NCBI RefSeq assembly: GCF_000400715.1
Contig: NZ_KE007345.1
Span: 488,001-552,000, forward strand
DNA from: Acinetobacter genomosp. 15BJ
GTDB lineage: Bacteria; Pseudomonadota; Gammaproteobacteria; Pseudomonadales; Moraxellaceae
Length of the DNA: 64,000 nt
Reading direction: 5' to 3'
Below are positions 27,705-39,000 of the stretch, in pieces; the first letter of the stretch is position 1; every line of letters starts with the position of its first letter. Made by a program: the position numbers and the translations under genes. The notes beneath the pieces are model-generated. The model ran no database searches and was not told where the DNA came from. It worked only from the letters and a program-made list of their open reading frames with translations.

Positions 27705-29116
27705 TTCATACTCTGCCGTACCCAATCCGCCAACTGTTGAATCGCTTGGCGGATTTCTGCTGTTAAAGCATGACCTGCATTTAAACGCAAAAAGTGTTGA
27801 TAACGGCGGTCTTCACCGAAGACCTCACCGGGTACGATATTAATGCCTTTGCTTTGTGCTAGATAATACAATTCCAAACCCGTGATACTATTTGGCAGTT
27901 GCATCCATAAAGCATAGCCACCTTGTGACTGGCTTAATCTAATTGGAATACCCTGAAACACGTCGAGAATATAAGCCCGATACTGTTCAACCTGCTGCAT
28001 CAGTTTAGGCCTTAACTGATCTAAATGTTCTCGATAACCACGACTGTAAATAAAATCGGCTAAACCGAGTTGCAAAGGCGTATTCACCCCCACATTGTTG
28101 GCCAATAATTGTGGTCTTAAATATTGCAGCTGTTGACCTAAGCAAAACCAACCGACGCGATAGGCGGTTGATAATGACTTGGATACCGAACCACACCAGA
28201 TTACATAGCCTTCCTGATCCCAATAGCGAATAGGTAAAGGTCGTTCTTTTTGAAAGCTACATTCGCCATAAATATCATCTTCCAAAATAAAACATTGATA
28301 TTTCTGTGCCAGTTGAGCAATCTGCTGTTTTTGTTCATTGCTAAGACAATAGCCCAAAGGATTTTGAAAATTGGCGGTGAGTAAACACAGTTTGGCATCA
28401 CCCTGTTTCATAAAAAATTCTAAGCGCTCTAGATCAATGCCACGATGATCGGCTGGAATCTCAATAATTTTGCGTTTCAGGCTAGCCAACATTTGCAACT
28501 GACCATTAAAAGTCGGCGTCGGTACTAAAATACTATCACCCTCTTTGCTGATCTGTTGAATCAGTAGCGATAAGGCAGGCATACAGCCGTTGGTAATAAA
28601 AATATCATCGGTCGCAACATAGATACCATCTTCACGCCAATGATCAGATAAGGCTTTACGAAGTTGCTGATGTCCCTGCTTATTACAATATAAAAAATCT
28701 TCAGGCTGGCAATGTTTCAAAGCACGTTGCAAAGAGCGACGTAATCCATCGACAGGAATCAAATGCGGAGACAGTTGGATTGCCCCCAAAGGGGTTAAAT
28801 GATGCTGGATCGAGGCAGTTTGAATTTGGTTTTGCAGATCTAAATTTGAAACCTGACGGGCTTTGGACTCAAAGTTGGGACTGTCAGGTACTGCACTTTG
28901 ATATTGTCTTGAATTGACAAAATAGCCCGATTTGGCTTTTACATAGATCAGCCCCTTTGCTTCCAGCAATTCATAACATTGCTGTGCCGTACTTAAACTA
29001 ATACTTTGCTGACGCGCAAATTCCCTTAAAGAACTCAACTTTTGTTGGGGCTGTAACTCATGCTGATAAATCTTGTGAGCCAATTGTTCTGCCAAGCGCT
29101 GATAGTGGAAAGTCAT
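27701..29116 (-). CDS. MocR-type (GntR/aminotransferase) transcriptional regulator
   Basis: A 471-residue chimeric regulator. The N-terminal winged helix-turn-helix is about residues 1-75 ([30 protein letters not shown], partly). The C-terminal PLP-binding class I aminotransferase-like domain includes [21 protein letters not shown] and the PLP lysine in [15 protein letters not shown] (about residue 315). Members sense an amino compound through PLP. No obvious target gene is divergent from it apart from a small lipoprotein gene, so the regulon is open. Confidence 0.9.
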   Translation of the reverse strand: MTFHYQRLAEQLAHKIYQHELQPQQKLSSLREFARQQSISLSTAQQCYELLEAKGLIYVKAKSGYFVNSRQYQSAVPDSPNFESKARQVSNLDLQNQIQTASIQHHLTPLGAIQLSPHLIPVDGLRRSLQRALKHCQPEDFLYCNKQGHQQLRKALSDHWREDGIYVATDDIFITNGCMPALSLLIQQISKEGDSILVPTPTFNGQLQMLASLKRKIIEIPADHRGIDLERLEFFMKQGDAKLCLLTANFQNPLGYCLSNEQKQQIAQLAQKYQCFILEDDIYGECSFQKERPLPIRYWDQEGYVIWCGSVSKSLSTAYRVGWFCLGQQLQYLRPQLLANNVGVNTPLQLGLADFIYSRGYREHLDQLRPKLMQQVEQYRAYILDVFQGIPIRLSQSQGGYALWMQLPNSITGLELYYLAQSKGINIVPGEVFGEDRRYQHFLRLNAGHALTAEIRQAIQQLADWVRQSMN

Positions 29117-29206
29117 ATCTGTACTGCTTTTTTATAAATTTCTGTATCTGTATTGGTTTATACAACACCTTTAAGCTATAAAAATCAACAGCCAAAGGAT
29201 AAGACC

Positions 29207-29617
29207 ATGAAAAATAATATCTTATTTATATTAAGCACCGTTTTATTTACAGGCTGCAATCTGACTGACCAAGCCACCTACCAGCAACAACAAGTGTGTA
29301 AATCGCTTTCTCAGGGCTATCTGCAAATTCAAAACCAACCGACCTATGAGTTATGGAAAATGGAGAAAAGCGATGCACCCGAACAGACTCGTATCATCAA
29401 AATGACCTATAAGAAGCCCAATGAAAATGGCCTGATGCTCTCAAGCAACTTTCTACCAACGGTCGAACTTGAATGCAAGCTACAACAGCAACATATTGTT
29501 GTTTCAGTGATACAAAAAACAGGGCCATCAATTCCGGTGCTGAATGTACAACTTCAAAATGATGCTATTGGCAAACCGAGAAGCCCTGACTTAATTGCTC
29601 AGTCAAAAACTCAATAA
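29207..29617 (+). CDS. Small lipoprotein of unknown function
   Basis: About 136 residues. The signal peptide MKNNILFILSTVLFTGC ends in a lipobox-like FTGC, so it is probably a lipoprotein. The mature part has no family I recognise. It contains a glutamine-rich TYQQQQVC segment and a beta-rich C-terminus (VELECKLQQQHIVVSVIQ). The start at 29207 is supported by AAGGA eleven bases upstream. The longer frame from 29153 would bury the signal peptide. Its 3' end overlaps the converging LysR gene by 53 bp. Confidence 0.7.
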   Translation: MKNNILFILSTVLFTGCNLTDQATYQQQQVCKSLSQGYLQIQNQPTYELWKMEKSDAPEQTRIIKMTYKKPNENGLMLSSNFLPTVELECKLQQQHIVVSVIQKTGPSIPVLNVQLQNDAIGKPRSPDLIAQSKTQ

Positions 29618-30467
29618 ATAAACGGACACGTTTCGGCAAGTGCTCTTGTTGATAATAAACAGCATGGATGCTTTGATAAGAATATTCGATTTGATCTTCA
29701 AACAGCGCCTCAAGACGTCCTTCTCGAATGTCCTGCCAGATTTCAAATTCAGACAGCCGAGCAATACCCTGCCCACGCAAACAGAGTTGTCGAACAGTTT
29801 CACCACTTGACGCTCTCACTTTAGGCTGTGCTTGAAAATATTCACCCTCAATTTTAATCGGCCAAGTATTGATATAGGTTGGACGGGTAAAACCAATGAC
29901 ATCATGTTCAAGCAATGCTTGCGGCTGTAAAGGCGTGCCCTTGCGTTTTAGATATTCAGGACTAGCAACAATATAGATACGACTTTTACACACCAATTTG
30001 GCGTGTAAGCTGGAATCATGTAATTCACCAAAACGAAACGCCACATCGGTTTTATGCTCGAGTAGATCAATCACCAAATCATTACTATTCAACTCGATTT
30101 CAATATTGGGATAACACTGCCGAAACTTATGTACCAATGGCGTAATCACATGCAGAATAAAAGGTGTGGCGGAGTCAATCCGAATCACCCCTGAAGTATC
30201 TTGATCTGATTTCTGTAATGCTTCTTCGGCCGCATTCAAATCACTCAGGATTTTACGGGCATGTTGCAGAAACTGCTGGCCTTCTTGGGTAAGCTTTAAT
30301 TTTCGCGTGGTCCGTTCTAGTAAGGTCACTTCGAGCTTGGATTCTAAACGGCTGAGCGAGCGACTCAGTCCAGATGCAGTCTGTCCCAGTCGTTCAGCAG
30401 CGGCAATAAATGAACCTGTATCGACGATGGTCATAAAAGCAAGCAGTTCTTCTACCGTAGACTTCAT
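29565..30467 (-). CDS. LysR family transcriptional regulator
   Basis: A 300-residue LysR regulator. The N-terminal helix-turn-helix covers about residues 1-62 (SFIAAAERLGQTASGLSRSLSRLESKL region). It is followed by the periplasmic-binding-protein-like effector domain. It is divergent from the aldo-keto reductase/MFS pair with about 140 bp between, the usual arrangement for LysR control. ATG 30467 is favoured because GAGAGGG lies five bases upstream. A GTG at 30473 also opens the frame. The ligand is unknown. Confidence 0.88.
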   Translation of the reverse strand: MKSTVEELLAFMTIVDTGSFIAAAERLGQTASGLSRSLSRLESKLEVTLLERTTRKLKLTQEGQQFLQHARKILSDLNAAEEALQKSDQDTSGVIRIDSATPFILHVITPLVHKFRQCYPNIEIELNSNDLVIDLLEHKTDVAFRFGELHDSSLHAKLVCKSRIYIVASPEYLKRKGTPLQPQALLEHDVIGFTRPTYINTWPIKIEGEYFQAQPKVRASSGETVRQLCLRGQGIARLSEFEIWQDIREGRLEALFEDQIEYSYQSIHAVYYQQEHLPKRVRLFIEFLTEQLSQGFSVCQ

Positions 30468-30605
30468 TGCCACCCTCTCAATTATTGATATTTAGTCAAC
30501 TGTATTTTGCAAATTCCTCTATTTTTTAGCAACAATAATCATCGCAAAATAACAGCCATCCACAAAACAGCTCTTTAGAGCATGAAAAAAGATTAGGTGA
30601 AAAAT

Positions 30606-31412
30606 ATGCGTATCCCTCAATTCGGTTTAGGTACTTTCCGTCTTAAAGATCAAGCCGTCATTGACTCAGTTAAAACCGCTCTGGAAGTGGGTTATCGTGC
30701 CATTGATACCGCACAAGTTTATGAAAATGAAGCAGCAGTGGGTCAAGCCATTGCTGAAAGTGGTGTAGCCCGCCAAGATCTGTTCCTCACCACAAAAATC
30801 TGGGTCGACAATTTTGCTGAAGATAAATTCATTCCAAGCTTAAAAGACAGTCTGCAAAAACTACGTACCGATGCAGTTGATCTCACTTTAATTCATTGGC
30901 CGGCACCACAACTCGGTGTATCCATCCCAAGCGTGATGCAATTGTTATTAGAGGCGAAACAACAGGGTTTGACTAAACAAATCGGGATTTCAAACTTTAA
31001 TATCGCCTTGACCCAACAAGCGATTGATAGCATTGGTGTAGAACACATTGCCACCAACCAGATCGAACTCAGTCCTTATTTGCAGAACCGCACCTTGGTC
31101 AATTTTTTACGTGAACAAAATATTGATGTGACTTCTTACATGACTTTGGCTTATGGCAAAGTATTGCAGGACCCAACCTTACTTGAGATCGCTGCACAGC
31201 ATCACGCAACGACAGCACAAGTCGCTTTGGCTTGGGCCTTACAAAATGGTTTTGCGGTGATTCCATCATCAACCAAACGTGAAAATCTGATCAGCAACTT
31301 AAAAGCGCAAGACTTAACTTTAAGTGCAGAGGAAATGCAGTTGATCGCCCAACTTGAACGTAATGGTCGAGAAGTGAGTCCTGAACCATTTGCGCCTGAA
31401 TGGGACAAATAA
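30606..31412 (+). CDS. dkgB: Aldo/keto reductase, 2,5-diketo-D-gluconate reductase B type
   Basis: A 268-residue NADPH-dependent (alpha/beta)8 reductase. The catalytic tetrad is visible: Asp and Tyr in [14 protein letters not shown], Lys in LTTKIWV and His in LIHWPAP. The NADPH-binding C-terminal block is [11 protein letters not shown]. Overall layout matches DkgB, which reduces 2,5-diketogluconate and methylglyoxal-like carbonyls. A GTG at 30597 extends the frame, but ATG 30606 has an AGG at proper spacing. The downstream MFS gene begins 1 bp after the stop, so the two are co-transcribed. Confidence 0.88.
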   Translation: MRIPQFGLGTFRLKDQAVIDSVKTALEVGYRAIDTAQVYENEAAVGQAIAESGVARQDLFLTTKIWVDNFAEDKFIPSLKDSLQKLRTDAVDLTLIHWPAPQLGVSIPSVMQLLLEAKQQGLTKQIGISNFNIALTQQAIDSIGVEHIATNQIELSPYLQNRTLVNFLREQNIDVTSYMTLAYGKVLQDPTLLEIAAQHHATTAQVALAWALQNGFAVIPSSTKRENLISNLKAQDLTLSAEEMQLIAQLERNGREVSPEPFAPEWDK

Positions 31413-31413
31413 C

Positions 31414-32601
31414 ATGAGCAGCCGCATCAACCTTCCTTTGCTGGCACTGGCTATTGGTGCATTTGCAATTGGGACAACAGAGTTCTCTCCAATGGGGCTG
31501 TTGCCCAATATTGCCAATGATCTTGGGGTGTCGATCCCAAGTGCGGGCATGTTGATTACAGGTTATGCATTGGGCGTGATGCTCGGTGCGCCAATCATGA
31601 CTTTATGGTTTGGTGGCTTTGCGCGTCGTAATGCCCTGATTCTACTGATGGCAATCTTCACCATTGGTAATCTGATTGCAGCCTTTGCACCCAATTACAT
31701 GAGCTTAATGGGTGCCCGATTAATTACCAGCTTAAACCACGGCGCCTTCTTCGGAATTGGTTCTGTGGTGGCAGCCAGTGTTGTTCCAGCAAATAAACAG
31801 GCCAGTGCGGTGGCAACCATGTTTATGGGCTTAACCATCGCCAATATTGGTGGTGTACCACTCGCAACATGGGTGGGGCAAAACATTGGTTGGAGAATGT
31901 CTTTCCTCGCGATTTCAGCCCTCGGTGTCATCACCATGCTATCACTTTGGAAAGCTCTTCCTGTCGGATCTGTTGGACAAAAGCCAAATGTAAAAATGGA
32001 GTTAAGCGTTCTTACTCGCCTACCCGTGGTATTGGCATTACTCACAACCGTGTTTGGTGCCTCAGCGATGTTCACCTTATACACCTATATCGCACCAAGT
32101 CTGGTTGAGTTCACCCATGCCTCTCCAACCTTTATCACCATGATGCTGGTCTTGATCGGAATTGGTTTTTCTATCGGGAACCATTTCGGTGGAAAGTTTG
32201 CAGACTTATCTATTGATAAAACCCTGATTGGTTTCTTGGTGCTACTGATCGCGTTGATGGTCATCTTCCCAATCCTTGCTCAAAGCCAATTAGGCGCAGC
32301 AATCGGTTTGGTGATCTGGGGTGCAGCAGCCTTTGCCATTGTTCCGCCATTACAAATGCGAGTGATGTCGGTTGCACATGAAGCCTCAGGCCTTGCTTCT
32401 TCAGTGAATATTGGCGCATTTAACTTAGGCAATGCCATTGGAGCTGCAGCAGGCGGTGCCGTCTTAAGCCTCGGCTTAAACTATGCGGCAGTCTCCATGA
32501 TTGGTGCAGTACTGGCAGGTATTGGTTTAATCTTGGTTTTCATTCAAATGAAATTAGCAAGCAAGCCAGATGCACCATTACAACAATGTCCGCAAGCTTA
32601 A
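31414..32601 (+). CDS. MFS transporter (DHA1 / AraJ-like efflux permease)
   Basis: A 395-residue permease with 12 predicted transmembrane helices. Its opening LALAIGAFAIGTTEFSPMGLLPNIA is the signature of the AraJ/YdhP group of sugar or drug efflux permeases. A loop GARLITSLNHGAFFGIGS between helices 4 and 5 is also typical. It starts 1 bp after dkgB, indicating an operon, and the divergent LysR gene probably controls both. The exported compound is not visible from sequence. Confidence 0.87.
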   Translation: MSSRINLPLLALAIGAFAIGTTEFSPMGLLPNIANDLGVSIPSAGMLITGYALGVMLGAPIMTLWFGGFARRNALILLMAIFTIGNLIAAFAPNYMSLMGARLITSLNHGAFFGIGSVVAASVVPANKQASAVATMFMGLTIANIGGVPLATWVGQNIGWRMSFLAISALGVITMLSLWKALPVGSVGQKPNVKMELSVLTRLPVVLALLTTVFGASAMFTLYTYIAPSLVEFTHASPTFITMMLVLIGIGFSIGNHFGGKFADLSIDKTLIGFLVLLIALMVIFPILAQSQLGAAIGLVIWGAAAFAIVPPLQMRVMSVAHEASGLASSVNIGAFNLGNAIGAAAGGAVLSLGLNYAAVSMIGAVLAGIGLILVFIQMKLASKPDAPLQQCPQA

Positions 32602-32610
32602 GCTCAAATA

Positions 32611-32639
32611 AAAAAGCCTGATTTAAATCAGGCTTTTTT
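32611..32639. terminator. Bidirectional terminator between MFS and START-domain genes
   Basis: Near-perfect 14-bp stem (AAAAAGCCTGATTT region) with A- and T-runs on each side, between converging genes. Confidence 0.9.
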
Positions 32640-32640
32640 A

Positions 32641-33291
32641 TTATTTCAATAAATCTGGTAACTTCGGTTGTGCATATATAGGATTATTCACTTCTTTTTT
32701 CATTTTCATCAGCATTTGATAAGGTTGCTGCTGCACAAACATATTCACAAAGCTCAATGGAATTGAGCCTGCTGGATCGGCATAGCCACTGGTTGTCACT
32801 TTAACTTTGTTATTTGCCAATCGCTGGAACGTCCAATCACCGGCATATTTACTTAACCGCACCACATCAGGCTGCTCAGGGTAATTATTCTGAATGGCAT
32901 TGTTTTTAATACTAATGCTGCCATCCGAATTCTTAATCATTTTACCTTTAATCACCACATCACGGTCTTTTAAAGGAAATGGGAAGTCCAAAACCATATA
33001 CAGGGTGAATTCACCTTTCTTATCATCACGTGACAGCATTTGTGCCTTGCCCACATATGGCACCCATTGCGGCGTACGTTCTACATCTAGTACTACTGCT
33101 ACAGCGCGCTCTAAGGGTACGTCAAATGTGGTTTCAGCTTTATATTGGATAATCGGATTGTTTTCTGTTTGGTACGTCCAAACCTTAATATTGTTCCGAT
33201 GCAAACTGAGTTTGGCTGTATCTGTTGCTGCAGTCACTGCAAAGCTGCTGAGACTGAGCAATGTGGCAAGAACGATATGTTTTTTATTCAT
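32641..33291 (-). CDS. START/SRPBCC-domain lipid-binding-like secreted protein
   Basis: About 216 residues. A signal peptide MNKKHIVLATLLSLSSFAVTAA precedes a START-like domain (about residues 30-210) with TTFDVPLERAVAVVLDVERTPQWVPYVG and VVIKGKMIKN. The helix-grip fold binds a hydrophobic ligand. Its periplasmic location is inferred from the signal peptide. I place the start at ATG 33291, because the 14 residues added by the longer frame are not signal-like. Relatives are found in many Proteobacteria without a defined role. Confidence 0.8.
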   Translation of the reverse strand: MNKKHIVLATLLSLSSFAVTAATDTAKLSLHRNNIKVWTYQTENNPIIQYKAETTFDVPLERAVAVVLDVERTPQWVPYVGKAQMLSRDDKKGEFTLYMVLDFPFPLKDRDVVIKGKMIKNSDGSISIKNNAIQNNYPEQPDVVRLSKYAGDWTFQRLANNKVKVTTSGYADPAGSIPLSFVNMFVQQQPYQMLMKMKKEVNNPIYAQPKLPDLLK

Positions 33292-33387
33292 GTCATGCTC
33301 AATTGTTGTAATAAGGGCGAGAGCTTGTTTCACTCCTCTCGGAAAGAAAGCTCAACAAGCTCTTTTATAGTACAAAAAAGGAACGTT

Positions 33388-34242
<855 letters not shown>

Positions 34243-34283
34243 CTACTATAGCAAAACTCTGTGGCTGCGCTAAAAATTTCCAA

Positions 34284-34312
34284 TAAAAAAACCTGCCGCA
34301 GCAGGTTTTTTT
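34284..34312 (-). terminator. Terminator between dnaJ and dapB
   Basis: Stem AACCTGC / GCAGGTT (about 34290-34296 and 34301-34307, loop CGCA region) flanked by A's on the left and T's on the right. It works in either direction. On the minus strand it closes dnaJ, which ends at 34325. Confidence 0.85.
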
Positions 34313-34324
34313 ATTGATGTCTAA

Positions 34325-35437
34325 TTAGTCAAATAGACGATCAAAGAATGATTTTTTCTTTGGAGAGGCAGCATGTCCATCACCATCAAAAGACGCTTGT
34401 AATTCTTTCAATAATTCACGCTGACGACTGTTTAGATTCACAGGCGTTTCAACCACAATACGGCAGAGTAAATCACCCACCATGCTGCTACGTACAGGGC
34501 GAACGCCCTTAGCACGCAAGCGGAACAATTTACCTGTTTGTGTACCTTCTGGAATTTTTAAGCTGACACGACCATCAAGGGTCGGGATTTCAATTTCTTT
34601 ACCTAAAGCTGCATCTGCAATGCTAACAGGTACATCCATATAAAGATCTGCGCCATCACGTTGGAAAATTTCGTGTTCACGAACCACGACTTCAACGTAT
34701 AAATCGCCAGCTTGACCATCACGGATGGCTTCACCTTTACCAGTTAAGCGTACGCGATCACCATTGTCCACACCCGCTGGGATGGTAACTTCAAGGGTTT
34801 GTTGACGATCTGCAACACCTGAACCATGACAGCTATTACATGGATTTTTAATGATTTTACCTTGACCACGGCAAGTACTACAGGTCTGCTGAACGGAGAA
34901 GAACCCTTGTTGCATGCGCACTTGACCTGCACCATGGCAGGTACGACAAGTTTCTACATCGTTTGGATTTTTTGATCCTTTTCCATCACACGTTTCACAT
35001 GGCGCTGGGGCAGTAAAGGTAATGGTTTTTTTCACGCCTTTTACAGCTTCTTCAAGTGTGAGTTCCATGACATAACGAAGGTCTGAACCACGGCGTTGAC
35101 GTTGTTGACGGCCACCGCCACCAAACGCACCACCAAAGATATCGCCAAACTGACTAAAAATATCTTCTGCACTAAAGCCGCCGAAACCGCCACCTGCACC
35201 ACCGAAGCCACCTTCAAAAGCACTATGTCCAGCACGATCATACATGCTGCGCTTTTCTTCATCAGAAAGGACTTCATATGCTTCCGCAGCTTCTTTGAAC
35301 TTTTCTTCTGCTTCAGCGTTGTCAGGGTTACGGTCTGGATGATACTTCATCGCCAACTTACGATAGGCTTTTTTGATCTCATCATCACTTGCGGTTTTCG
35401 AAACGCCTAAAACCTCATAATAATCACGTTTAGCCAT
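34325..35437 (-). CDS. dnaJ: Chaperone protein DnaJ
   Basis: The Hsp40 co-chaperone that stimulates DnaK ATPase. The J domain has HPD in KYHPDRNPD (about residues 33-35). The Gly/Phe-rich linker is about residues 70-105. Four zinc-finger CxxCxGxG repeats ([40 protein letters not shown]) are present, then the substrate-binding C-terminal domains ([15 protein letters not shown]). At 370 residues it is a normal length. dnaK is not adjacent. Confidence 0.98.
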   Translation of the reverse strand: MAKRDYYEVLGVSKTASDDEIKKAYRKLAMKYHPDRNPDNAEAEEKFKEAAEAYEVLSDEEKRSMYDRAGHSAFEGGFGGAGGGFGGFSAEDIFSQFGDIFGGAFGGGGRQQRQRRGSDLRYVMELTLEEAVKGVKKTITFTAPAPCETCDGKGSKNPNDVETCRTCHGAGQVRMQQGFFSVQQTCSTCRGQGKIIKNPCNSCHGSGVADRQQTLEVTIPAGVDNGDRVRLTGKGEAIRDGQAGDLYVEVVVREHEIFQRDGADLYMDVPVSIADAALGKEIEIPTLDGRVSLKIPEGTQTGKLFRLRAKGVRPVRSSMVGDLLCRIVVETPVNLNSRQRELLKELQASFDGDGHAASPKKKSFFDRLFD

Positions 35438-35473
35438 GGTTGGCGATGCTCCTCACGGAATTTATTTAAATCT

Positions 35474-35525
35474 AAAAAAACAAATAGGCTCTGCCGACTT
35501 TCAAAATAAAAAGTCAACAGAGCCT
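35474..35525 (-). terminator. Two-arm terminator-like hairpin upstream of dnaJ
   Basis: Outer arms 35486-35493 and 35518-35525 (8 bp) enclose inner arms 35496-35501 and 35510-35515. On the minus strand it is followed by a T-rich stretch, so it probably ends the membrane-protein transcript that precedes dnaJ. Confidence 0.65.
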
Positions 35526-35581
35526 TAATAGGGACTGTACGATAAATTTACAAGGTCTATTGCAATAAAAAAGCGATAATT

Positions 35582-35992
35582 TTAGAAAACAGCTTTATTC
35601 TTGAAGTACTTCGCAATACCTTTCAGCCAAGCATTCAATAAAAATAACCATGCAATTGAACTAAATACCACACCTGCGACCGTCATTGCCGTTACCCAGA
35701 GTGCGCTATCCCAAGCGAAAAAGAACAATGGAATAAACCATAGCGCTGCAAAGAAAGCCATCAGTAAAAACAACATCACATTACGCATAATCCAGAGTGC
35801 ATGCGCATGTATCCATACTTCGGCATTATCCACAATCGCAACTTTTCGTGCTAATAGGTACGCAAATACAGCAAACACTATCGTAAATAATGCAAGAAAC
35901 ATGAACACATAAGAAATCGCCACATAGCGGCGATGCTGCTCAATACCGTCTTGCCCCATGCTCTCTATCACCTCATTCACAGCATTATGCAA
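35582..35992 (-). CDS. Small multi-pass membrane protein of unknown function
   Basis: A 136-residue protein with three or four hydrophobic helices and a basic C-terminus (WLKGIAKYFKNKAVF). The N-terminal 20 residues are acidic and soluble. The topology is typical of small inner-membrane proteins. I do not recognise a named family. It is upstream of dnaJ on the same strand with a terminator-like hairpin between, and is apparently single. The ATG at 35992 begins the hydrophilic N-terminus, with no strong alternative. Confidence 0.7.
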   Translation of the reverse strand: MHNAVNEVIESMGQDGIEQHRRYVAISYVFMFLALFTIVFAVFAYLLARKVAIVDNAEVWIHAHALWIMRNVMLFLLMAFFAALWFIPLFFFAWDSALWVTAMTVAGVVFSSIAWLFLLNAWLKGIAKYFKNKAVF

Positions 35993-36091
35993 AATTTGTC
36001 ATGCTATGAAATTCAATTATTTTTTGGTCTTAAAATATAGGTGCTACTATATTGAAATTTTCAATCTTTCGCACCTTTATTCACAAAATAA

Positions 36092-39000
36092 TTACGATAG
36101 TTGTGTTGTTTTCTTAACCTTAAACCATGCCGCATACAGTGCAGGTAGGAAAAATAAGGTTAATAAGGTGGCAACAATCAGCCCCCCCATAATTGCAACA
36201 GCCATCGGACCAAAGAAAATACTGCGTGATAAAGGGATCATCGCCAGCACCGCTGCCAGTGCCGTCAACACAATTGGACGGAAACGACGCATGGTTGCAC
36301 CAATCACCGCATCCCATGGTGTATGCCCCGCATCAATATCTTGCTCAATCTGATCAATCAGAATCAGTGAGTTACGCATAATCATCCCTGACAGGGCAAT
36401 GGTGCCAAGCATCGCCACAAAACCGAAGGGTTTATTGAATAACAGTAGGAACGCAACGACACCAATCAAACCCAATGGTGCTGTCAGTAACACAATGGTT
36501 GCCCGTGACATGCTACGAAGCTGGATCATCAATAAGGTCATCACCACAGCCAAGAACAATGGCATACCTGCATTCACTGAATTTTGCCCCTTAGCCGACT
36601 CCTCAACCGTCCCCCCCACTTCAAGCAGGTAACCACTTGGTAGATCTGCTCGTAAGCTCTGCATCTGATCAGCCAACTGTTGCACCACAGTTGCAGGTTG
36701 TAAGTGCGTGCGGATATCGGCACGTACCGTAATGGTTGGCAGGCGATTACGGTGCCAAATCAAACCTTCTTCGAAGCGCGATTCAATATTGGCAATTTGC
36801 GCTAACGGAACTGTTGTCCCTTTACTGGTCGGCACCGCCAAACTTGCTAAAGATGCGACTTCAACACGTTCTGATTTATCACCACGTAACCGAATTTCAA
36901 TCAATTCACGTTTTTCGCGATATTGATTCATGACCGCACCCGTCACCGAAGCATTGAGGAAATTGGCTAAATCCACACTGGAAACGCCCATCTGACGTGC
37001 GCGATCTTGGTCAATTTCGATCGCAATGATTTTACTCGGTTCACCCCAATCCAAATGCACATTGGTGGTATTTGGATCTTCACTTAAGACTTTGGCAACT
37101 TTTTGCGCCCATTGACGTACTGTGCCGAGGTCCTCACCCGATACACGATACTGCAATGGATAACCCACAGGTGGACCATTTTCCAATAACGATACCCTTG
37201 TCCGTACTTGAGGCAATAACTGCTTAATCTGCTTGTCTAAAGAGCGACGGATTTCATCACGATCATCAAGGGAGGAAGCCAACACAACGAATTGGGCAAA
37301 ACTGGCTTGCGGTAATTGTTGGTCTAGCGGTAAGTAGAAACGTGGTGAACCTGTTCCCACATAGGCCACATAGTTATCAATGCCCTTTTGCTTGGACAGG
37401 AACTGCTCCACCTTGTGTACCGCCTGTTCAGTTGCGGTCAGTGATGCCCCTTCTTCAAGTTTTAAATCCACCAGAATTTCTGCACGATTCGATGGCGGGA
37501 AGAATTGTTGCGGCACCAGTTTAAACATGGCCACCGACAACACAAAGATGCCTACGGTCACCGCAATCACGGTTTTGCGATAGGTAATACAGATTTCCAC
37601 CACACGACCGAAGGCTTGATAAAACTTGGATTGATAAGGGTCATGATGCTGACCATGTGCTTCTACCACAGGTGCAGGTTGCTTACGCAGTCGCGCCCAT
37701 AAACGTAGATACCATGCCGCCTGCTGATTCTGTTTAGTAAAATCGGGTAATAGCTTTTCACCTAAATAAGGCACAAATAAAACTGCTGCAATCCATGACA
37801 CAATCAGCGCAATGGTCACCACTTGGAAAATAGAACGGGTGTATTCACCTGTCCCCGATTGAGCTGTTGCAATCGGCAAAAAGCCTGCTGCGGTAATCAA
37901 AGTTCCCGTCAACATCGGAAAGGCTGTGGTTTGCCACGCAAAACCAGCCGCTTTGAGTCTGCTATAGCCCTGCTCCATTTTAATCGCCATCATTTCAACG
38001 GCGATAATCGCATCATCAACCAGCAACCCTAAGGCCAGAATCAATGCACCTAAGGAAATCTTATGCAGTCCCACATCAAATAGATTCATGCCTGCAAAAG
38101 TCATTGCCAATACCAGTGGAATAGACAGCGCCACCACCAAACCAGTACGGAAACCCAGCGAGAAGAAGCTCACCAATAATACGATGATCACAGCTTCGGC
38201 CAAGACTTTTAAGAACTCTTGGATACTGCGTTGTACCGCAACAGGCTGATCAGAGACTTTTTGCAGTTTCATACCCAAAGGTAAGCTTTTTTGTAGGCGA
38301 TTGAACTCGGTTTCAAGGTTTTTACCCAGCGCAATGATGTCGCCACCTTTACGCATCGAAACCGAAATACCAATACCATTTTCACCCATAAAACGCATAC
38401 GTGGCTGAGCAGGTTCACTAAAGCCTCGATAGACCTCAGCCACATCACCCAGTTGAATGGTTTTATCACCGACCAACAACGGCATTTTTTTCAGGTCTTC
38501 GACACTATGCAAATGCCCACTGACTCGGATTTGAATACGGTCTGTACCTGTTTCAAAGAACCCCGCACCGGCCATGTCATTTTGTTTTTGAATGGCTTCC
38601 TGAATGGCGGTGACTGGTACACCCAGTTGTACCGCTTTGGTATTTGATAATTCAATCCAGATTTTTTGATCTTGCAGACCCACCAGATTGACCTTATTAA
38701 CATCTTTGACCCGCTGCAATTGTAATTGCAAACGGTCGGCATATTCCTTCATCACCGCATAATCAAAGTCTTTACCTGTCAGCACATAGATGTTGCCGAA
38801 AGTATCGCCAAACTCATCATTGAAAAAGGGTCCTTGTACACCGCTCGGCAACTGCGAACGAATGTCGTTGACCTTCTTGCGCACGTTATACCAAACATCA
38901 GGAATGGCACTGGATGGCAAACTGTCTTTCGCGACAAAGGTCACCAAAGACTCACCCGGCCGTGAATAGGCCATGATGCGGTCATATTGACCTGTGGTCA

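Noticed and set aside
36120..36381. Frames opposite the RND transporter gene
   Set aside because: They are shadow frames of a well-supported long gene, with no ribosome-binding site and no domain.
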